Shown here piece by piece: positions 36,369 to 49,193 of a stretch of DNA of 64,000 nucleotides (the first letter of the stretch is position 1; each line of letters begins with the position of its first letter). The notes under the pieces are model-generated. The model ran no database searches. It had not been told where the DNA came from and saw nothing but the letters and a program-made list of their open reading frames with translations. Where the stretch lies: positions 1 to 64,000 of the forward strand of contig WHUZ01000017.1 in NCBI GenBank assembly GCA_015179045.1. The letters run 5' to 3'. Both the position numbers and the translations under genes were made by a program. This DNA is from Kalaharituber pfeilii. Its lineage: Eukaryota > Ascomycota > Pezizomycetes > Pezizales > Pezizaceae.

Positions 36369-37951
36369 CTAGTGCCTATTAGATTGCTGGTGATGAGCTG
36401 GAGGTGGCCTCTGCTGCGGTTGTTGCTGTGCTGGCTGTGGAGCCCCTATCCTCCGCTTCCATGCTGTCCTAATTTCAGGGGCTTCTCGCAATAAATCCTC
36501 CTCCTTGACCGCATCCTGTATACTCTCAAGCACAGAGTGAACGACGCTGATATGATTTGCATCCTTTTTGTCATCTCGGAATCGCAAGAACCTCCACCTC
36601 TTTTGATCATCCATCGCACATTCCACAATCCTATCGTCCAGCGGAATTTGTAAGTTCTTCAAATCTTCCCACTCTTTCTCAGTCATGTACATTGTTCCGA
36701 AGTGAGAATAGTTCGATCCACCCTCAAAGATTGAAAGTTCGAATTCTGGCATGGCGCCGTAATTGTACCGTGGCATATTTTCCTCGTCATCGGGATCTTC
36801 ATCAGATTCACTATCCTCGCCAGGCTGATATATGGGGAAATGGAGATTGAGACGAAAGTCGATGGAATTTTCATGAGTAGGTTTCCATTTCAGACTGCAC
36901 ATGAAAGTCAATATATGGTACTTGATGGTGACTATAGCTGTACATACATTTTTTCATCCGTGCCACATTTATATGCCGAATTCCGGCAGGTAAAGATTAG
37001 CCCATCGTTTCCATGCTTCAATTGTGGCAGAACCTCATTGAATATTTTTTCGATGGCATAGGAGAATTCCATGGGCTTGAACTCCAGGCTATAATAATAT
37101 TAGCGTTGTATCCATAACGTTCCGAGAATGTAAAAACTCACCGGAAAGGAAAGTAAGGCACTTCTTGAGGAAAAGCTTTGCATAGATCGACATAAGGATT
37201 GTAGACAAACTCTCGAAAGTACTGCATATTGCTGTCAGTCGCCTGTAATTATTGTTCAGCTAACAGTAGGAGAGAATCCTTACCGCTAGCCTTTTGTCGA
37301 GCGTCCTATGCATTAGGATTTTGCCATCTAATACTAAACAGTCAAACACCAGGTATCGTAATATTACCTCTCCGTTCGGTTCTTCATCTAGAACTAACTC
37401 TCCATCGATCAAGGTGCCGACATGGAACGTCAGGAATGTATGATCCCCAGGTTTCGGAAAGTGTAAATCTGGGACGTAGTAATAATCATTCCGTCTATCA
37501 ATCTACCTTTTCCATATTAGCTCTGTTGTAGTGGCCGTCATAGGGTGAACATTAGTTCCCACAATCCGTACCAAATAGTGAATCTCCTTGCCATGATCCC
37601 CTTCGGTAAAGTACATCAAACATCGTGTGCCGTCGGACTTTTCGCAGACATAGTAACTTGTGGTACCGAAGCTGTCAGCACGTGTGGTGACATTTGACTA
37701 GGTTCCGATGGTAACCCACTCTTCGTTCTTCAACTCTTCCAAGTGACGCCTTGCGAAGCTGACAGGCTGGGCACCTAATAATTCCAGCATGAGCCTGATT
37801 CCCTAAAAGAGTGCGCTACCAGGGCGTATTCCTTACCTGGGAAGCTGTAGTTTCCATCCCTATTGATTAACCTTGCCACCTCCCGCCTATATTGAACGGT
37901 CATGTCGTATGGGGCTTTGATCCCCGGCATTTTGGGCACTGCACCAGGCAT
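36369..37951 (-). CDS. CEG1: mRNA capping enzyme, guanylyltransferase subunit
   Basis: Seven exons, 37951-37837, 37774-37720, 37656-37572, 37502-37284, 37242-37142, 37088-36948 and 36894-36369, give 413 codons plus stop. The enzyme transfers GMP to the 5' end of nuclear pre-mRNA. Nucleotidyltransferase motifs are in order: I, EKSDGTR with the GMP-accepting Lys; III, TLIDGELV; IIIa, YLVFDCL; IV, GNDGLIFT; V, LKWKP; and a motif-VI-like RWRFLRFRDDK in the OB-fold domain. The start is MPGAVPKMPGIKAPYD. An apparent TAG after WVTIG is removed by intron 2 (37719-37657, donor GTGGGT, branch GCTGAC, acceptor ACAAG). A Gln/Pro-rich tail ends the protein. Intron 4 is only 41 bases. Confidence 0.95.
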
Positions 37952-38757
37952 TCTGTCGTTGACTGCTTTGGGGGGGGGGGAATTGTAATAGCGAGCTAGG
38001 TACAAGGACTGACTGAGGGGAGAAGCTCAATGTATTAGAACGACCTAGTGTAGAGCCAGTATCGACAAGAGGAGGGGGGAGATCAAGGGGGTAAATAATG
38101 GGTGCCGGCAAGCTGAGGTCCCTGCGTAGCGGGGCAAATGGGGGGGGGGGGTCTGAAGTTCAGCTTGGTTTGGGCGGGTGGTTGGCTGGGCGGGTCGATT
38201 GAATCTAAATGTGAAAACGATCGTCGAGCTACTTTAGCTTGCGGGAGTTGGGGGTTTAAGTGGGTGTGAGGTACCTAATGGCAGTGGGCTGAATTGCTCC
38301 GCAGAACAGCACTGGAGACACGAGCGTCACGAGAGTAGGACGAGCCTTTTTGAGGGACCGGCCGGGCCAGCAAGGAAGAACGCTTGAACGTTTGTCTGCG
38401 CCGCAGGGACACACTGCACGACGCACCGGCTGATGCAGGGACCAATGGGTAACGGGCGTGAGAGGACGTCACAGCCGCTGTTTCAGGCGGTTTTTGTGGA
38501 GTGCTTGCAAGCGACGGACAGCGGGGGGGGGTCAGCTACAGCGCTGCGCGGATCGCTCGTTCGGACACTTGTGTCAATGTGTTCTTTATGCGGGATGTCG
38601 AATGCGGTGGATGCGTCGCAGGGCAGCAGGGCAGCGGGGGGGGTGGGGGGGCTATCGACGCCGGCGGACGGGGGAGGGGGGCGGCATGCGGCTGCTTTAT
38701 AGCACCGGCGTGAAAGCTGCTGCTGGTGCTGCAGCGCTGCACTGCTGGCCCCTCCAC

Positions 38758-38767
38758 GGCGCAGGCG

Positions 38768-38798
<31 letters not shown>

Positions 38799-38802
38799 AG
38801 GC
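38758..38802. repeat. CAGGCA hexanucleotide run
   Basis: About seven copies of a CAGGCA/CAGGCG hexamer give Gln-Ala or Ala-Gly repeats in different frames. Confidence 0.8.
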
Positions 38803-41093
38803 CTTGCTCCCGCTCCCGCTCGCCAGCGATGTGATACTAGTAGCACGCATGTCCGCAGCGCTCCGCCCGCCCCTGCCTGCCCGCCCGCCTGCCCGCCTGC
38901 CGTGGGCGTGCGCTGAGGCTTCAATTGAAGCGGGCGGCAGAGGCTGGGCATCGATCGGTGGGCCGCGCGCATTGGCTGATCTGCCCCACAGATGTCGGGT
39001 CTCGTGACCGCGGGTAGCTTGGGCGACCACGAGGCGGCGGCGCTGCAGGCCGTGAATCCCCTCCCCCCCCCCCCACGTCACGATACCGTCTCGAACGGTG
39101 GACGCTGCTCGTAGCATATTCATAGCGGTGCTGCCGCCCCCTGCCGCTCCGCTCGCAGCTCGAACGCCCACGCGACCTCACCGGCTCCAGTCAGAGACAC
39201 CCGCAACACAAATAGAGCCTACTGTATGATAAAACCTGCAATTTACCAAGCTGAACCCCCGATTGCGAACGATGCGTCACACCGAACGCTATGCAGGCCT
39301 TATCCGACCCGTCTCATTGGCGAGAGGCACCCTCAAGCTTTTTGTTCTAGCAACTTGCGTCGCTAACACCTGCCTTGCTGCCTGCCCCCACCCCCATGGC
39401 CGATGTGCTGGGGTGCGGCCCGAGACTGGGAAGGAAGGGAGGCGCATGGGCCTTGCTGTTCCTTTGTCTCGAGAACACCTTTTCCTGCCCTCTGAACCGT
39501 CTGCATGCAGCTACAGCAAACCCGAATTTCCACGATCTGTAGCCCCCCGTCCAACCGCTACAACCCCCCCCCCCCTGCGTTCACTTGAGCAAGCAAGCAC
39601 TCGACATGCTCCCCCCTACTTCTGCGATCTCTGTACCGCCCGGCTAGCTCTCTCGTCCCTTCGATCGATTGCTAGCGCGTTCGCAGGCCCTCATCGCAAG
39701 CTTTCTGAGTTATAATAATATTGGCAATTGCGTAGACTGATTCGCCCAACACACCGATCATCAATCATCATCGCTCTATGCTAATCCCAGCATACTCATT
39801 GTCCCGTCCGGCCTTGCAGGGCGCAAAAGGCGTCTGAAGCTCAGTGTTCGTTCGCCAAGCTGATATCACCGTGCGTCTGCGGTTCGTAGCCAGCCAGCCA
39901 GCCGGCCATGCGAACCACCCCCCCCCCCCCCCCACGTCCCTTTCCCCCTCCTAGAGCTCCATGACTTTCCGCTCCCCCCCCCCCAAACGTCACAGCAGTA
40001 CAAGAGTCGCTTCTATCATAAAAACCCTCCAAATTCTTTGACCGTTCGCGCCCCCCTCGCCAAAACACCATCATGATTCCCCAAGCCCAAATTCCATCTT
40101 TGATGCCTACCACCAGTGAACCATACTTGCTGTCGGGCATCGCCTTGCGTGCTGCGTGCCCTGGGTTTGCAATGGGTGCGAGCCTTCTTTTAGCGTGATA
40201 CTTCCAGCTGCCATTCTTCTTCCTACTCACCTTATTGCGCTCCCTCGAGTTTGGACAACCACACGTTACAATACCCCGCAAGGTAGAACCAAGAGTATGG
40301 CAACCTCGCAAGCACCTTCATCTTCCCCACTCCATTCACCTTCTTGAACCCCCGCCCCCTCCCCCCTCCCCCCGCTAGCTTTCCTCCAACGGCTCTTCCT
40401 ACAATGCTGCCCACCTCTGCACCACGCTCGAGTCCTTCCTCTACCTAAAGTCCCACCTCACCTTCGTCCCCACCTACCTCGGCCTTCTCCTCGCCCTCCT
40501 CGGCCTAGCCATTTGGCCCTAGCCATGGTGCATGTTGCCACAATCATCAACCACAACGCCCAGTCACGGCACCAGCCCGGACATTGCTCACTGCCACCAC
40601 CAAAACCAGCAAATCCGACAGCGTCAACAAGCCCAAGCCCATTGGTGCCCCGGTCGGCGGCGGCTGAGGACGGTTCTTTCTCAACAGTATCTTCTTCATC
40701 GTGGCCATGATTGGCTGATATCTGGGCTGCATATAGGACGCTGCAAAGGATTCCGAGGTTTTAGAGGCGGATGGAGTGGTTGGCACGCTGAGGTGAAGAC
40801 CGTGCGATTAGTCTGTACTTTGGAGTTAGTATGACTGAACAAATGAGCGAGGCACCCATGGTGATTTGATGGGGTTTGGTGTTTGAGTGGTGTCTGATGG
40901 GCGTTATCAAGTGCAAGGGCCGTAATTTGTATCCACTATTTTTCCGTTAGTACTTTCACCTCTTCTATGGATAATTTCTGGGTGATATCTTTTCCGGAAA
41001 ATATAATAATTATTATTATTATTATTGCCGTATAAGTATTTCTTTTTTTTCGGCAGAGCTGCCCCCCTCCCCCTCCCCCTTCCTTCTCCACCA

Positions 41094-41095
<2 letters not shown>

Positions 41096-41126
<31 letters not shown>
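41096..41126. repeat. poly(T) tract, T31
   Basis: A run of 31 T follows a C/T-rich stretch. It lies about 740 bases beyond the nitronate monooxygenase stop codon. Confidence 0.9.
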
Positions 41127-41226
41127 CGCCGCAACGTAAAACAAATTTTTTGACACAAATAGTAGTTCTACATTCATCACATATCATGTCATGACTTTGT
41201 TAAAGTTACAAGATACTTTCATGGTT

Positions 41227-41228
<2 letters not shown>

Positions 41229-41268
<40 letters not shown>
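41229..41268. repeat. poly(T) tract, T40
   Basis: A run of 40 T lies 100 bases after the T31 tract. Confidence 0.9.
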
Positions 41269-41272
<4 letters not shown>

Positions 41273-41863
41273 AATTCATTTTCATATTTTTTCCAGGTCG
41301 CCTTTGCCTTACCTCGAAGCGTGCGCATATACATGCATGGATTGGGCAATGTCTAATGAGTGAAGTTGGGTGTCGTTACAACATCTTACCCTCAATCAAT
41401 CAAAAACCCAACCAACCCGAACACCATGCCGACGCCCGAACTTCTGTAATTCCGACCGGGCTATGAAAGCTCGTTGTTTATCCTTTTTGAACTACGTATA
41501 TATGATATCCGAAAAGGAGTTTATTAATTCCAATAATGCAACATCAAAAAGTGCAAAAGTTAACATAAGTTAAGCTATAGCCCTCGTATGCTCAGGTCCA
41601 AAACCCACCAAAAGTAAAACCATCCGGAAAATGATAAGACTTCATCCCTTTTCTATTCGGCGAAGTGTCTATTTCTTTATTCAAGTATAATGGAACAAGA
41701 GCACAAAAAATACAGAGGGCTTTGGGGTAAGGTATTACAACAAGCACTTATGCAAATCAAAACCGCAATATGCAAAAGATATAGCCAGCCAGCGTGTTCT
41801 GCTGAAACATTCTCCCACACCTCTGTCCTCGCCCGCACCCCAAGTTCACCCCCTTCCCCTGAC

Positions 41864-43056
41864 CTACAACTTACTTGGCCTTACCACGATCGCTCTGATT
41901 CTCTCAATCGCCTCCTCGGCCTCCCGCTCAATCCGCTTCACCAGTACCTCGCACGTCGGGATGTCGTGGATCAACCCCATTACTGGTCCAGCAGTCCACA
42001 CGCCGTAGTCCACATCCCCGTTGATGAAGACTTGCCTACCGCGCTGACCAGAGACGAGAGGCGCGACTTCCGTGAACTCGCCCGTCGGTGACTCGAGCTC
42101 AATTTTGCGGGCTTCGAGCGCGGGTTTGTTTTTGAAGAGACGGGATGTGTTTTTCCATCTAGTAAATTTCCCCATCAGCAAATGAAAATCCCCATGCTTG
42201 TTCGGATTGGGGAAGGGGGGGATTTTGGGATTGTAGCCTACCTTCGCAAAACCAAGGTGGTGTCATCTTCGGTTGCTTTGACGATCGCCTTCTTGATGTT
42301 TTCATGAATGGGACTCTCAACCGTACACATAAACCTCGTGCCCATATTGATCCCGCAGGCCCCTAGCGCCAGTGCCGCGGCGAGTCCCTGCCCATCTGCG
42401 AACCCCCCCGACGCAATGAACGGTGTCTTCAGCTGTTGGGCAGCCCTGCGCAGCAAGATGAAATTAGTAATATCATGCTCTCCCACATGTCCCGCGCACT
42501 CGAATCCATCAATTGAGAGAAAGTCGACGCCGAGCTTTTCGGCAGAGTGGGCGTGGCGGATAGTAGTGCACTTGTGGAGGATGGTGATGTTGGCGGACTT
42601 GAGCTTGCGGATAATGGGGCCGGGCGAGTTGCCTGCGGTTTCAACGATGCGGATGCCTTCGTCGATGACAACTTGGGCGTAGGCGTCGTAGTCTGGGGGC
42701 ACCAAGGTGGGGAGAAGAGTGATGTTCACGGCGAAGGGCTTAGTGGTCATTGTCCGGCAGCGGCGGATCTCTTTTCGGAGGTCTTCGGGGGTGGGTTGCG
42801 TGAGTGCGGTGAGCTAGTGGAGGGCATGGCGGGGGGGTGTTAGATTCTTAGAAGAATATGGGAGATGGAAATGTGGGGAGGTGGGATTGTGAGGTGTCTG
42901 TATGAGATGCTGAGTGCAGGTAGAACTTACGATTCCAAGTCCACCTGCGTTCGAGACGGCGGCTGTAAGCTCGGCGTACCCGACCCATTGCATGCCACCT
43001 TGAACCACAGGGATTGCAATCCCGAGAGCCTCTGTGAGAGCTGTCTTGAACGGCAT
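41864..43056 (-). CDS. nitronate monooxygenase (2-nitropropane dioxygenase family)
   Basis: Three exons, 43056-42931, 42813-42242 and 42158-41864, give 330 codons plus stop. These FMN-dependent TIM-barrel enzymes oxidise nitronates such as propionate 3-nitronate to aldehydes or semialdehydes and protect against nitro toxins. Seen here: an N-terminal IPVVQGGMQWVGYAELTAAV flavin-binding segment, PFAVNITLLP, the GFECAGHVGEHD motif containing the expected catalytic His, FIASGGFADGQGLAAALALG, and GINMGTRFMCTVE. The last third (DIPTCEVLVKRIEREAEEAI) is helical. Introns of 117 and 83 bases have consensus ends. Confidence 0.93.
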
Positions 43057-46000
43057 TCTGTTGATCTGGAATATATGCTATATGCTCTGCTATCTATTCG
43101 TAAAACTTGGGAATAATGCTCAAGGGAATCCGGAATGTGCAACACAAGAGCGAGAACTCGGAAGCAAGTAGAGAAGGAATAGCTGGGGCCCAGTTAAGAA
43201 CAAACAACGATGTACCGCGCAACTCCCAAGGCACCTGCACAGAAGTTGTTGTTCCACATTTTGTGATCGTCTCTACCCGGCTTGTTAACCTCGGCCGGCG
43301 GCCGGCCGCACAGCTTACCTGGGTAGCTCGTGATACTCTTGGCCCATCGCCGAGGCGCCTGACCCCGTGTGTCTCAGCCCAGCCTAGCGTACCCAGTGCT
43401 GTGCATACTGTATCATACATCAGGCTTAACACTTGCTGCGGCGACAACATCTCAACAAACGGAATTAAGCATTTTCAAAGCTGGGGAAAAAAGGTTCAGG
43501 CAACGGGTGCTTCCATGGCCCAGCGAGGCGCGACACGTGCGCAGGCAAGTGTTTAATTGGCTGATTGGTGGAGAGCTTATCTGATGAAACAAGATCAGTG
43601 GAGATATCAGATTTTCCTTGCTCTCTGGGCATGGGGTCCATGAGCCTGCATTTGCAGCCCACATGATGTTGACACAACTTTGTTCTGTAAATGTATCCAA
43701 TAGCATGACGCTCAGATAGTGCATGGTCTTGAACGAACTAAACTGGATATGCCATGCGAACAGGCCTTGATTTGGCAATCACATACGATCGGATCCCATC
43801 TGTGCTGTCATGGTCGGAGGCCGCGGGCTGTGGTGCTGTGTGAAGACGACTGAACACGAGGCTTGCAGAAGGGGCACAACCTTGGATTGCACGTGGGGAT
43901 TTTGTGATCAGGTTGCTTGACATCAGCTGAAACCTCTGGAAGAGGCCCACAGATCGAGGCTACCATCCTATCAAACTCTCAAGGCCGTGGAAAATAGGCT
44001 GCGGATAATTAGGCCTGGGAGTGCAACTTCGATCATTAAGCCATTGAGCGCAGACCATTTAATTTACGATTGAGATAAATTGAAGCACGAGATGTCTATG
44101 TCAACTGGGAACTTGAGCAAGAAGGAAACGCTACGCCTTATTGACAGTCATCTCCGCGGAACCTCCCACGAAACATTAATCGAAGATTGGGACTAGAGAG
44201 GAATAAGTAAATATATAGGAATAAGTAAATACATCTAGGACCTGTCATGAAATGACAATAAATCACACAACTTCTAGGATGACCTAATGTTGCTTCACTT
44301 GTTTGCCTTTTTTCTTTCTTGTTCCCCCCTCTTACGATACCCCTCTTGTGGCCTACTTGCAATATGTTTTCTGGATAGGTTCCAATTAGCATTGGGGACC
44401 TGCGTTTCTGACTGCTATGATATCAGGATGGGGCGTCATAGGGCCAAGCTAGTCAGGCACATACGTATGCTGCATTGCCATAACAACAAGAGTTCAAATC
44501 AAATTGCTAGCTTATCGGCTGTCAAAAGTCAGAAGTTCCCGCGGCCGTTTGGACCTGCTGAGCGCAACTATGTGGATGGAGTCAGTAATTGGTTTTTTCA
44601 AAAAGCAGCACCATCTCCGTCCCCACGTTGCACCTGAAGGACTGCGCCTCCAATTGCAAATGGAGTTGCCCCTCCCTAAAACCATTCTCGAGGACTATGC
44701 TAGCTAGCACTAAGGACATAGTAGTTAACGTTGAATGACGACCAAGGCGCCAACTAATCAATCGCACTAGTAGTACTAACCTTCCGCCCCTCCACCTTCG
44801 TCCCTGCTTGTTGTTTCTGAGAACAACTGCTTTCAGATTGCCGCAAATATGGTGGCGGACTGCAACCCAACCCGCAAAATGATATTCTCCCTGAATTTTA
44901 GTTGCTGCAAAGCTGTCCCTAAGTGGGGTGTGGTTTGCCTACTTGATTACATATAGAATGATCAGACCCTTGTTGGGCCCTGTCCTATGATATCCTGCAC
45001 CTCCCTTCCTGCAACTCATTTCCACTAGCCGATACCTGCATATATGATCTTGTATCAGAGAATTCGGTATGATGTCCAAGCTCTAAGGAGTGAATGGATA
45101 TTTGCTGTATCATAGGCTTCGATATTTGTCGATCTCAGAATATAGGTTTTGCTGAGTTTACATAACAATTCGTCAGTTGCGCCAGCAAAATGCCCGCCGG
45201 CTATTGCATGTTCGCAAACACGCACTTATACAGAGCATATAATATCATATTAGAATCTTACTTGCGCAAGAAGCACATGCCAGCTTAGAATCAAACTGCG
45301 CGTGGACAGACAGATGATTGAATTCCATTACCCAGGCGCACGCGCTATCTGCGGCGTCGGCTAGGGATGAATGCTAGGAGCAGGAGGACCTTTCACGGGT
45401 GTACTCAAGTGCTCGAGTATGCTACATTCAGGTGACATTATTCTTCGATATGAATGGGCTTATCGGCGCTTGATTTTCTTGCTGCGGGCATGTCCATACG
45501 CTGTTGTGCCTTTTGCCTCGCAGCAGCACAGCACAGCACAGCATAGCACAGCACAGCACAGCACAGCACAGCACAGCACAGCACAGCACAACGCAAGTGC
45601 GTACCAAGAGGCAGAGAACAAAAGCAAAACGGGGGGGGAAGAAAGTAAATGCTATGGCCTACTGGAGAGGGAGAGTCGCAGAGGAAACGAAGCGGTGCAG
45701 AAGCAGGATGGAAGGTGCGAAGCCACGGGCGATAGAAGGCCAGACAAGGAGGGCGCCGAGTGGGAGCGCAAGAGGCAAAGCCTCGCCGGACTCGAGCGGC
45801 TCCTCGCCACCCGGCTGCCACCAGTGAAGTGTCCGTCGCAGCAGTCGCCAGCTGCTTCTGCTGCTTCTGCTGCTGCTGCTGCTGCTGCAGAGAGTGCAGA
45901 GGAGAGCGTCCGCGGCAGCCAGAGCGGCCAGAACGGCCTCCGCCTGCCGCAGCGCAGCGCTGCCTGCGAGCGCACTCGCGCTGAACCCGCCCTTGGCCCT

Positions 46001-47007
46001 CGCTCGCCTGCCTGCCTGCCCGCCCGCCCCGCCCGCCCGCCACACCCACGCCTCTCGCACGGCGTTTGTGCCTCCCTCGCCCTGACGTCTCGTCCCACAT
46101 TTCAAACCAACAGCCGACTGACTGGCTGCCCTCCACAGCTACGCTGGCTGGGCGCAATCCGACGCACCCCTCCCCCTCCCCCTCCCCCTCCCCCTCCCCC
46201 TCGCTCTTCCTTCCCCCCCACCCTCGCCCTTCCGTCCCCCCCACCCTCGCCCTCCACTCTCGCCTCCACCCTTCATTCTCTACTCTCCGCAATTCTCACC
46301 GCTCCCACCGCTGCGAAGCAACCCGCACGCCCTGAGCGACTCTAAGCCCTACTTAAATTTCCGTCCTTCGCAACGAGAAAAAAAGTAATAAGAGAAAATA
46401 ACAGCGAACCTCGACCCCGCCTATTATAGAGGACTGCACACTAATTGCTCGACTGCGCGTGATCTCACAAGGCTCAAACACTTACATCACCTGGGACCAT
46501 TTAACCTCACGCAAAGCTACTATAACTGCTTAGTAGCTACCAGCAGCAGCAACAGCAGCAGCACCACCACAGCCCAACCCTACCAGGCGTTTGGTTCTTC
46601 AAGGGGCTCGACGAACAGTCCCTCCTCTTTTTACAGGCCTCTCCCCTTCGTAGCATAGCCGGTGCATTGCCTTGCTCCCCCCCCCCCCCCCCAATCGCCT
46701 CTCTCGCCATAAGCACATTATTATTATTATAATTATTATTAGCTCTATCGTACAACCCACAGGCCTGGACTCGCAGAATACATAATAAATCCCTCTTCCC
46801 GCTACATCTACTTTTCACATCGGCACAGCTATCCTAGTTGTACTCAGCATCATACACTGACGAAGAGTCCTGTTTCCCACCGGTGAACTACAAGAGCGCC
46901 CAAATCTAGAGAAACTTGAGAGCCGGCTCGAAAATTGCGAGTTGGTTTATGGCAGGAGAGAACCTGAGGAATCTAAGTTTTTGAGGAAGTAGGACAGACC
47001 AATTAAT
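43057..47007. other. large divergent intergenic region
   Basis: About 3.95 kb holding the promoters of the monooxygenase and the F-box gene. It includes a CAGCA run (45524-45591), a CTG-rich patch (about 45850-45892), CT-rich repeats (about 46170-46260), a C run near 46678 and a TTATTA run near 46722. The 324-codon frame at 45371-46345 and the 284-codon minus frame opposite are low-complexity. The 4-kb gap is otherwise empty to my reading. Confidence 0.6.
45524..45591. repeat. CAGCA pentanucleotide microsatellite
   Basis: About 13 copies of a 5-base unit (AGCAC), with one TAGCA variant near 45542. Confidence 0.92.
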
Positions 47008-49193
47008 ATGGAAGGCACAGGCTCTGGAAGCAGCTCAGGCGCGACAGCTTCAAGGCCGATTAACCTACCGGGGGCTTCAAAAAGGCAACTCGATAATATG
47101 TCACCCTCTCAACCCCGGCCGCTTCCCACCCCAGGCCCAAGGTCAATGATACCACCAATTCAGAACCTGTTACCTTCAGCTCCAGCAAGCCCTCCAACTC
47201 CAGCTCCCAGTCCAAGGCCGCAACCGCAACGATTACCCAGTTGGTCGACCGCAAATGATGGCGAAGATACTTTCCTCAGGGAGGTTCGACCTCACTTTAG
47301 CAGACTGGATACACAGGAGCGACAAAGATTTCTTGCCGAGATCCTGAACCTGTGCAATTCGCAGGAGCTTAGCTTTGTGATGAATTATGTCTCTCCGAGA
47401 TTAAAGAAGGACCCTTTCAAGTGCCTGCCAAATGAACTTTGTTTGAGGGTATGTTTGGTACCCTTGTTCCTATCGTGCCCCTCGCCAGGTTCATCCACAC
47501 TGACGCCATATGGGCCTATAGGTGCTTTCTTTCATAGACGATCCAAAAACCCTTGCTCGAGCCTCCCAAGTATCGAAACATTGGCACGGCTTACTCAGCG
47601 ATGATCTTACCTGGAAGAAGCTCTGTGAGAAACATAGTTACAGGAGGCTTAGCAGTGGGGCACCAATGTCAACATATGGCTCATGTGATTCATCTTCTTA
47701 TTTGAATTCCGTGCCGAAGGGCTTTACCACGGAAATTTCACCTTTAACCTCAAAAGGACGAAGGAAACAGCCCGTTTCATACAAGTCACACTTCAAACAA
47801 CGATACATGGTCGAGACAGCGTGGAGGACTGGTGGTCAGGCTATAGCCCGGCATATTACACCCGATCAAGGAGTTGTCACATCGCTCCATCTCACACCGA
47901 AATACATTGTCATTGCCTTAGATAACGCTAGCATTCATGTTTTCAATGCTGATGGCCAAATTTTGAGGACCTTGACGGGACATATGATGGGTGTTTGGGC
48001 GATGGTTCCTTGGGGAGATACTCTAGTGAGTGGTGGATGCGATAGGGATGTGCGGGTATGGAATATGGCAACTGGGTATGCTATAGTCAACTTAGTTTCG
48101 GCACTTACGTGAGCTACTAACGGCATACCTCTAGGGAATGTACCAAAGTGCTCAGGGGCCATACGTCTACCGTTCGATGTCTTAAGATGAGCGACCACAA
48201 GACCGCTATATCCGGCTCTAGAGATACAACACTTAGAATTTGGGACATTGAAAAGGGGATTTGTTTGAACGTTTTAGTAGGACACACGGCCAGCGTCCGC
48301 TGCTTAGAAATCCATGGCGACCTGGTTGTTAGCGGTAGCTACGACACTACGGCCAAGGTTGGCATCTTTGTTCTTTTCTCATTTCAAGCTCGTTTTGCAT
48401 TAACCACATAACCAGGTTTGGAGCATATCCGAGGGCACTTGCCTCAGGACCCTATCTGGACACTTTAGCCAGATTTATGCTATTGCATTTGACGGCAACC
48501 GTATTGCCACGGGATCTCTAGATACATTTGTTCGCATCTGGGATCCGCATACAGGGTAACTATAGAGTCTTTAACACGTAGAGCGTAGACCTTGCTAATT
48601 TTACGTAGAGCTTGTCAAGGCATTCTTCAAGGACATACCTCACTAGTTGGTCAATTGCAGATGCGGGGCAACACTCTTGTTACTGGGGGCTCAGACGGAT
48701 CTGTCCGCGTGTGGAGCCTTGAGAAGATGCAATGCATTCATAGACTCGCAGCGCATGATAATAGTGTCACATCGTTGCAATTTGATGACGCAAGAATTGT
48801 TAGTGGGGGCAGTGATGGCCGAGTTAAAGTTTGGGACCTTCGGACAGGAGTTCTTGTTCGCGAATTATCAACACCAGCAGAAGCGGTATGGCGAGTAGCT
48901 TTTGAGGATGAGAAGGCTGTGATTTTGGCCAGCCGTGCAGGAAGGACCATCATGGAGGTTTGTACACTAACTCGTGCTATTCCGTCCGGCTACTTTGTGT
49001 TAGAGTGGTACATAGTCTAAACAACCTTAAACTTTCTCAATTTCAGGTCTTTTCATTCTCGCCACCGCAGGAAGTGTTGGCAGAGCAATATCATGGAGAC
49101 AGTCCAATATCATCAGAGAGGTCTTCCACGCTATATGATGACACAGCAATGAACGACGATGACGAAAACGCATTCTCGCCAATGAGAGCATGA
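47008..49193 (+). CDS. CDC4: Cdc4-type F-box/WD40 ubiquitin-ligase substrate receptor
   Basis: Six exons, 47008-47448, 47522-48075, 48135-48357, 48416-48555, 48609-48957 and 49047-49193, give 617 codons plus stop. Residues 1-85 are Pro/Ser-rich. A short helical region follows, then an F-box (about 142-190: FKCLPNELCLRVLSFIDDP, WKKLCEKH) that would bind Skp1 in an SCF ligase. The rest is a WD40 propeller with about seven or eight repeats, for example GGCDRDVRVWNM, GSRDTTLRIWDI, GSLDTFVRIWDP, GGSDGSVRVWSL and GGSDGRVKVWDL. Such proteins pick phosphorylated targets (cyclin-dependent kinase inhibitors in yeast). Met30/SconB is the alternative but the YKSHFKQRYMVETAW linker fits the Cdc4 group better. 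The C-terminal tail is acidic. Confidence 0.9.

Larger units (their letters stand above)
37952..41863. other. large intergenic region, low-complexity and GC-rich
   Basis: About 3.9 kb with no supportable gene. It contains a CAGGCA-type hexamer run (about 38758-38802), C or G runs at 38142, 38634, 39063, 39566, 39919 and 39978, a TTATTA run (about 41006-41026) and T31 and T40 tracts. Frames of 150-210 codons at 38458-39171 and 39263-40311 are GC-driven and overlap on both strands. A Leu-rich segment at about 40460-40522 could be a membrane helix but has no surrounding gene. Confidence 0.6.

Noticed and set aside
37324..37368. Apparent GTAATA donor in the capping enzyme after EEPNGE
   Set aside because: Reading through gives VILRYLVFDCLVLDGKIL, the expected motif IIIa region, so no intron is there.
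37690..37712. Premature TAG in the capping enzyme, suggesting a pseudogene
   Set aside because: An intron 37719-37657 removes it, joins the frame to DYYVCEKSDG and makes the full exon set sum to whole codons.
38536..39171. 211-codon minus-strand frame
   Set aside because: Ala/Arg/Pro-rich translation of a GC-rich repeat region, with equally long frames in other phases.
45371..46345. 324-codon plus-strand frame and the 284-codon minus-strand frame opposite
   Set aside because: Both cross a CAGCA microsatellite and GC-rich low-complexity DNA, overlap each other and have no domain.
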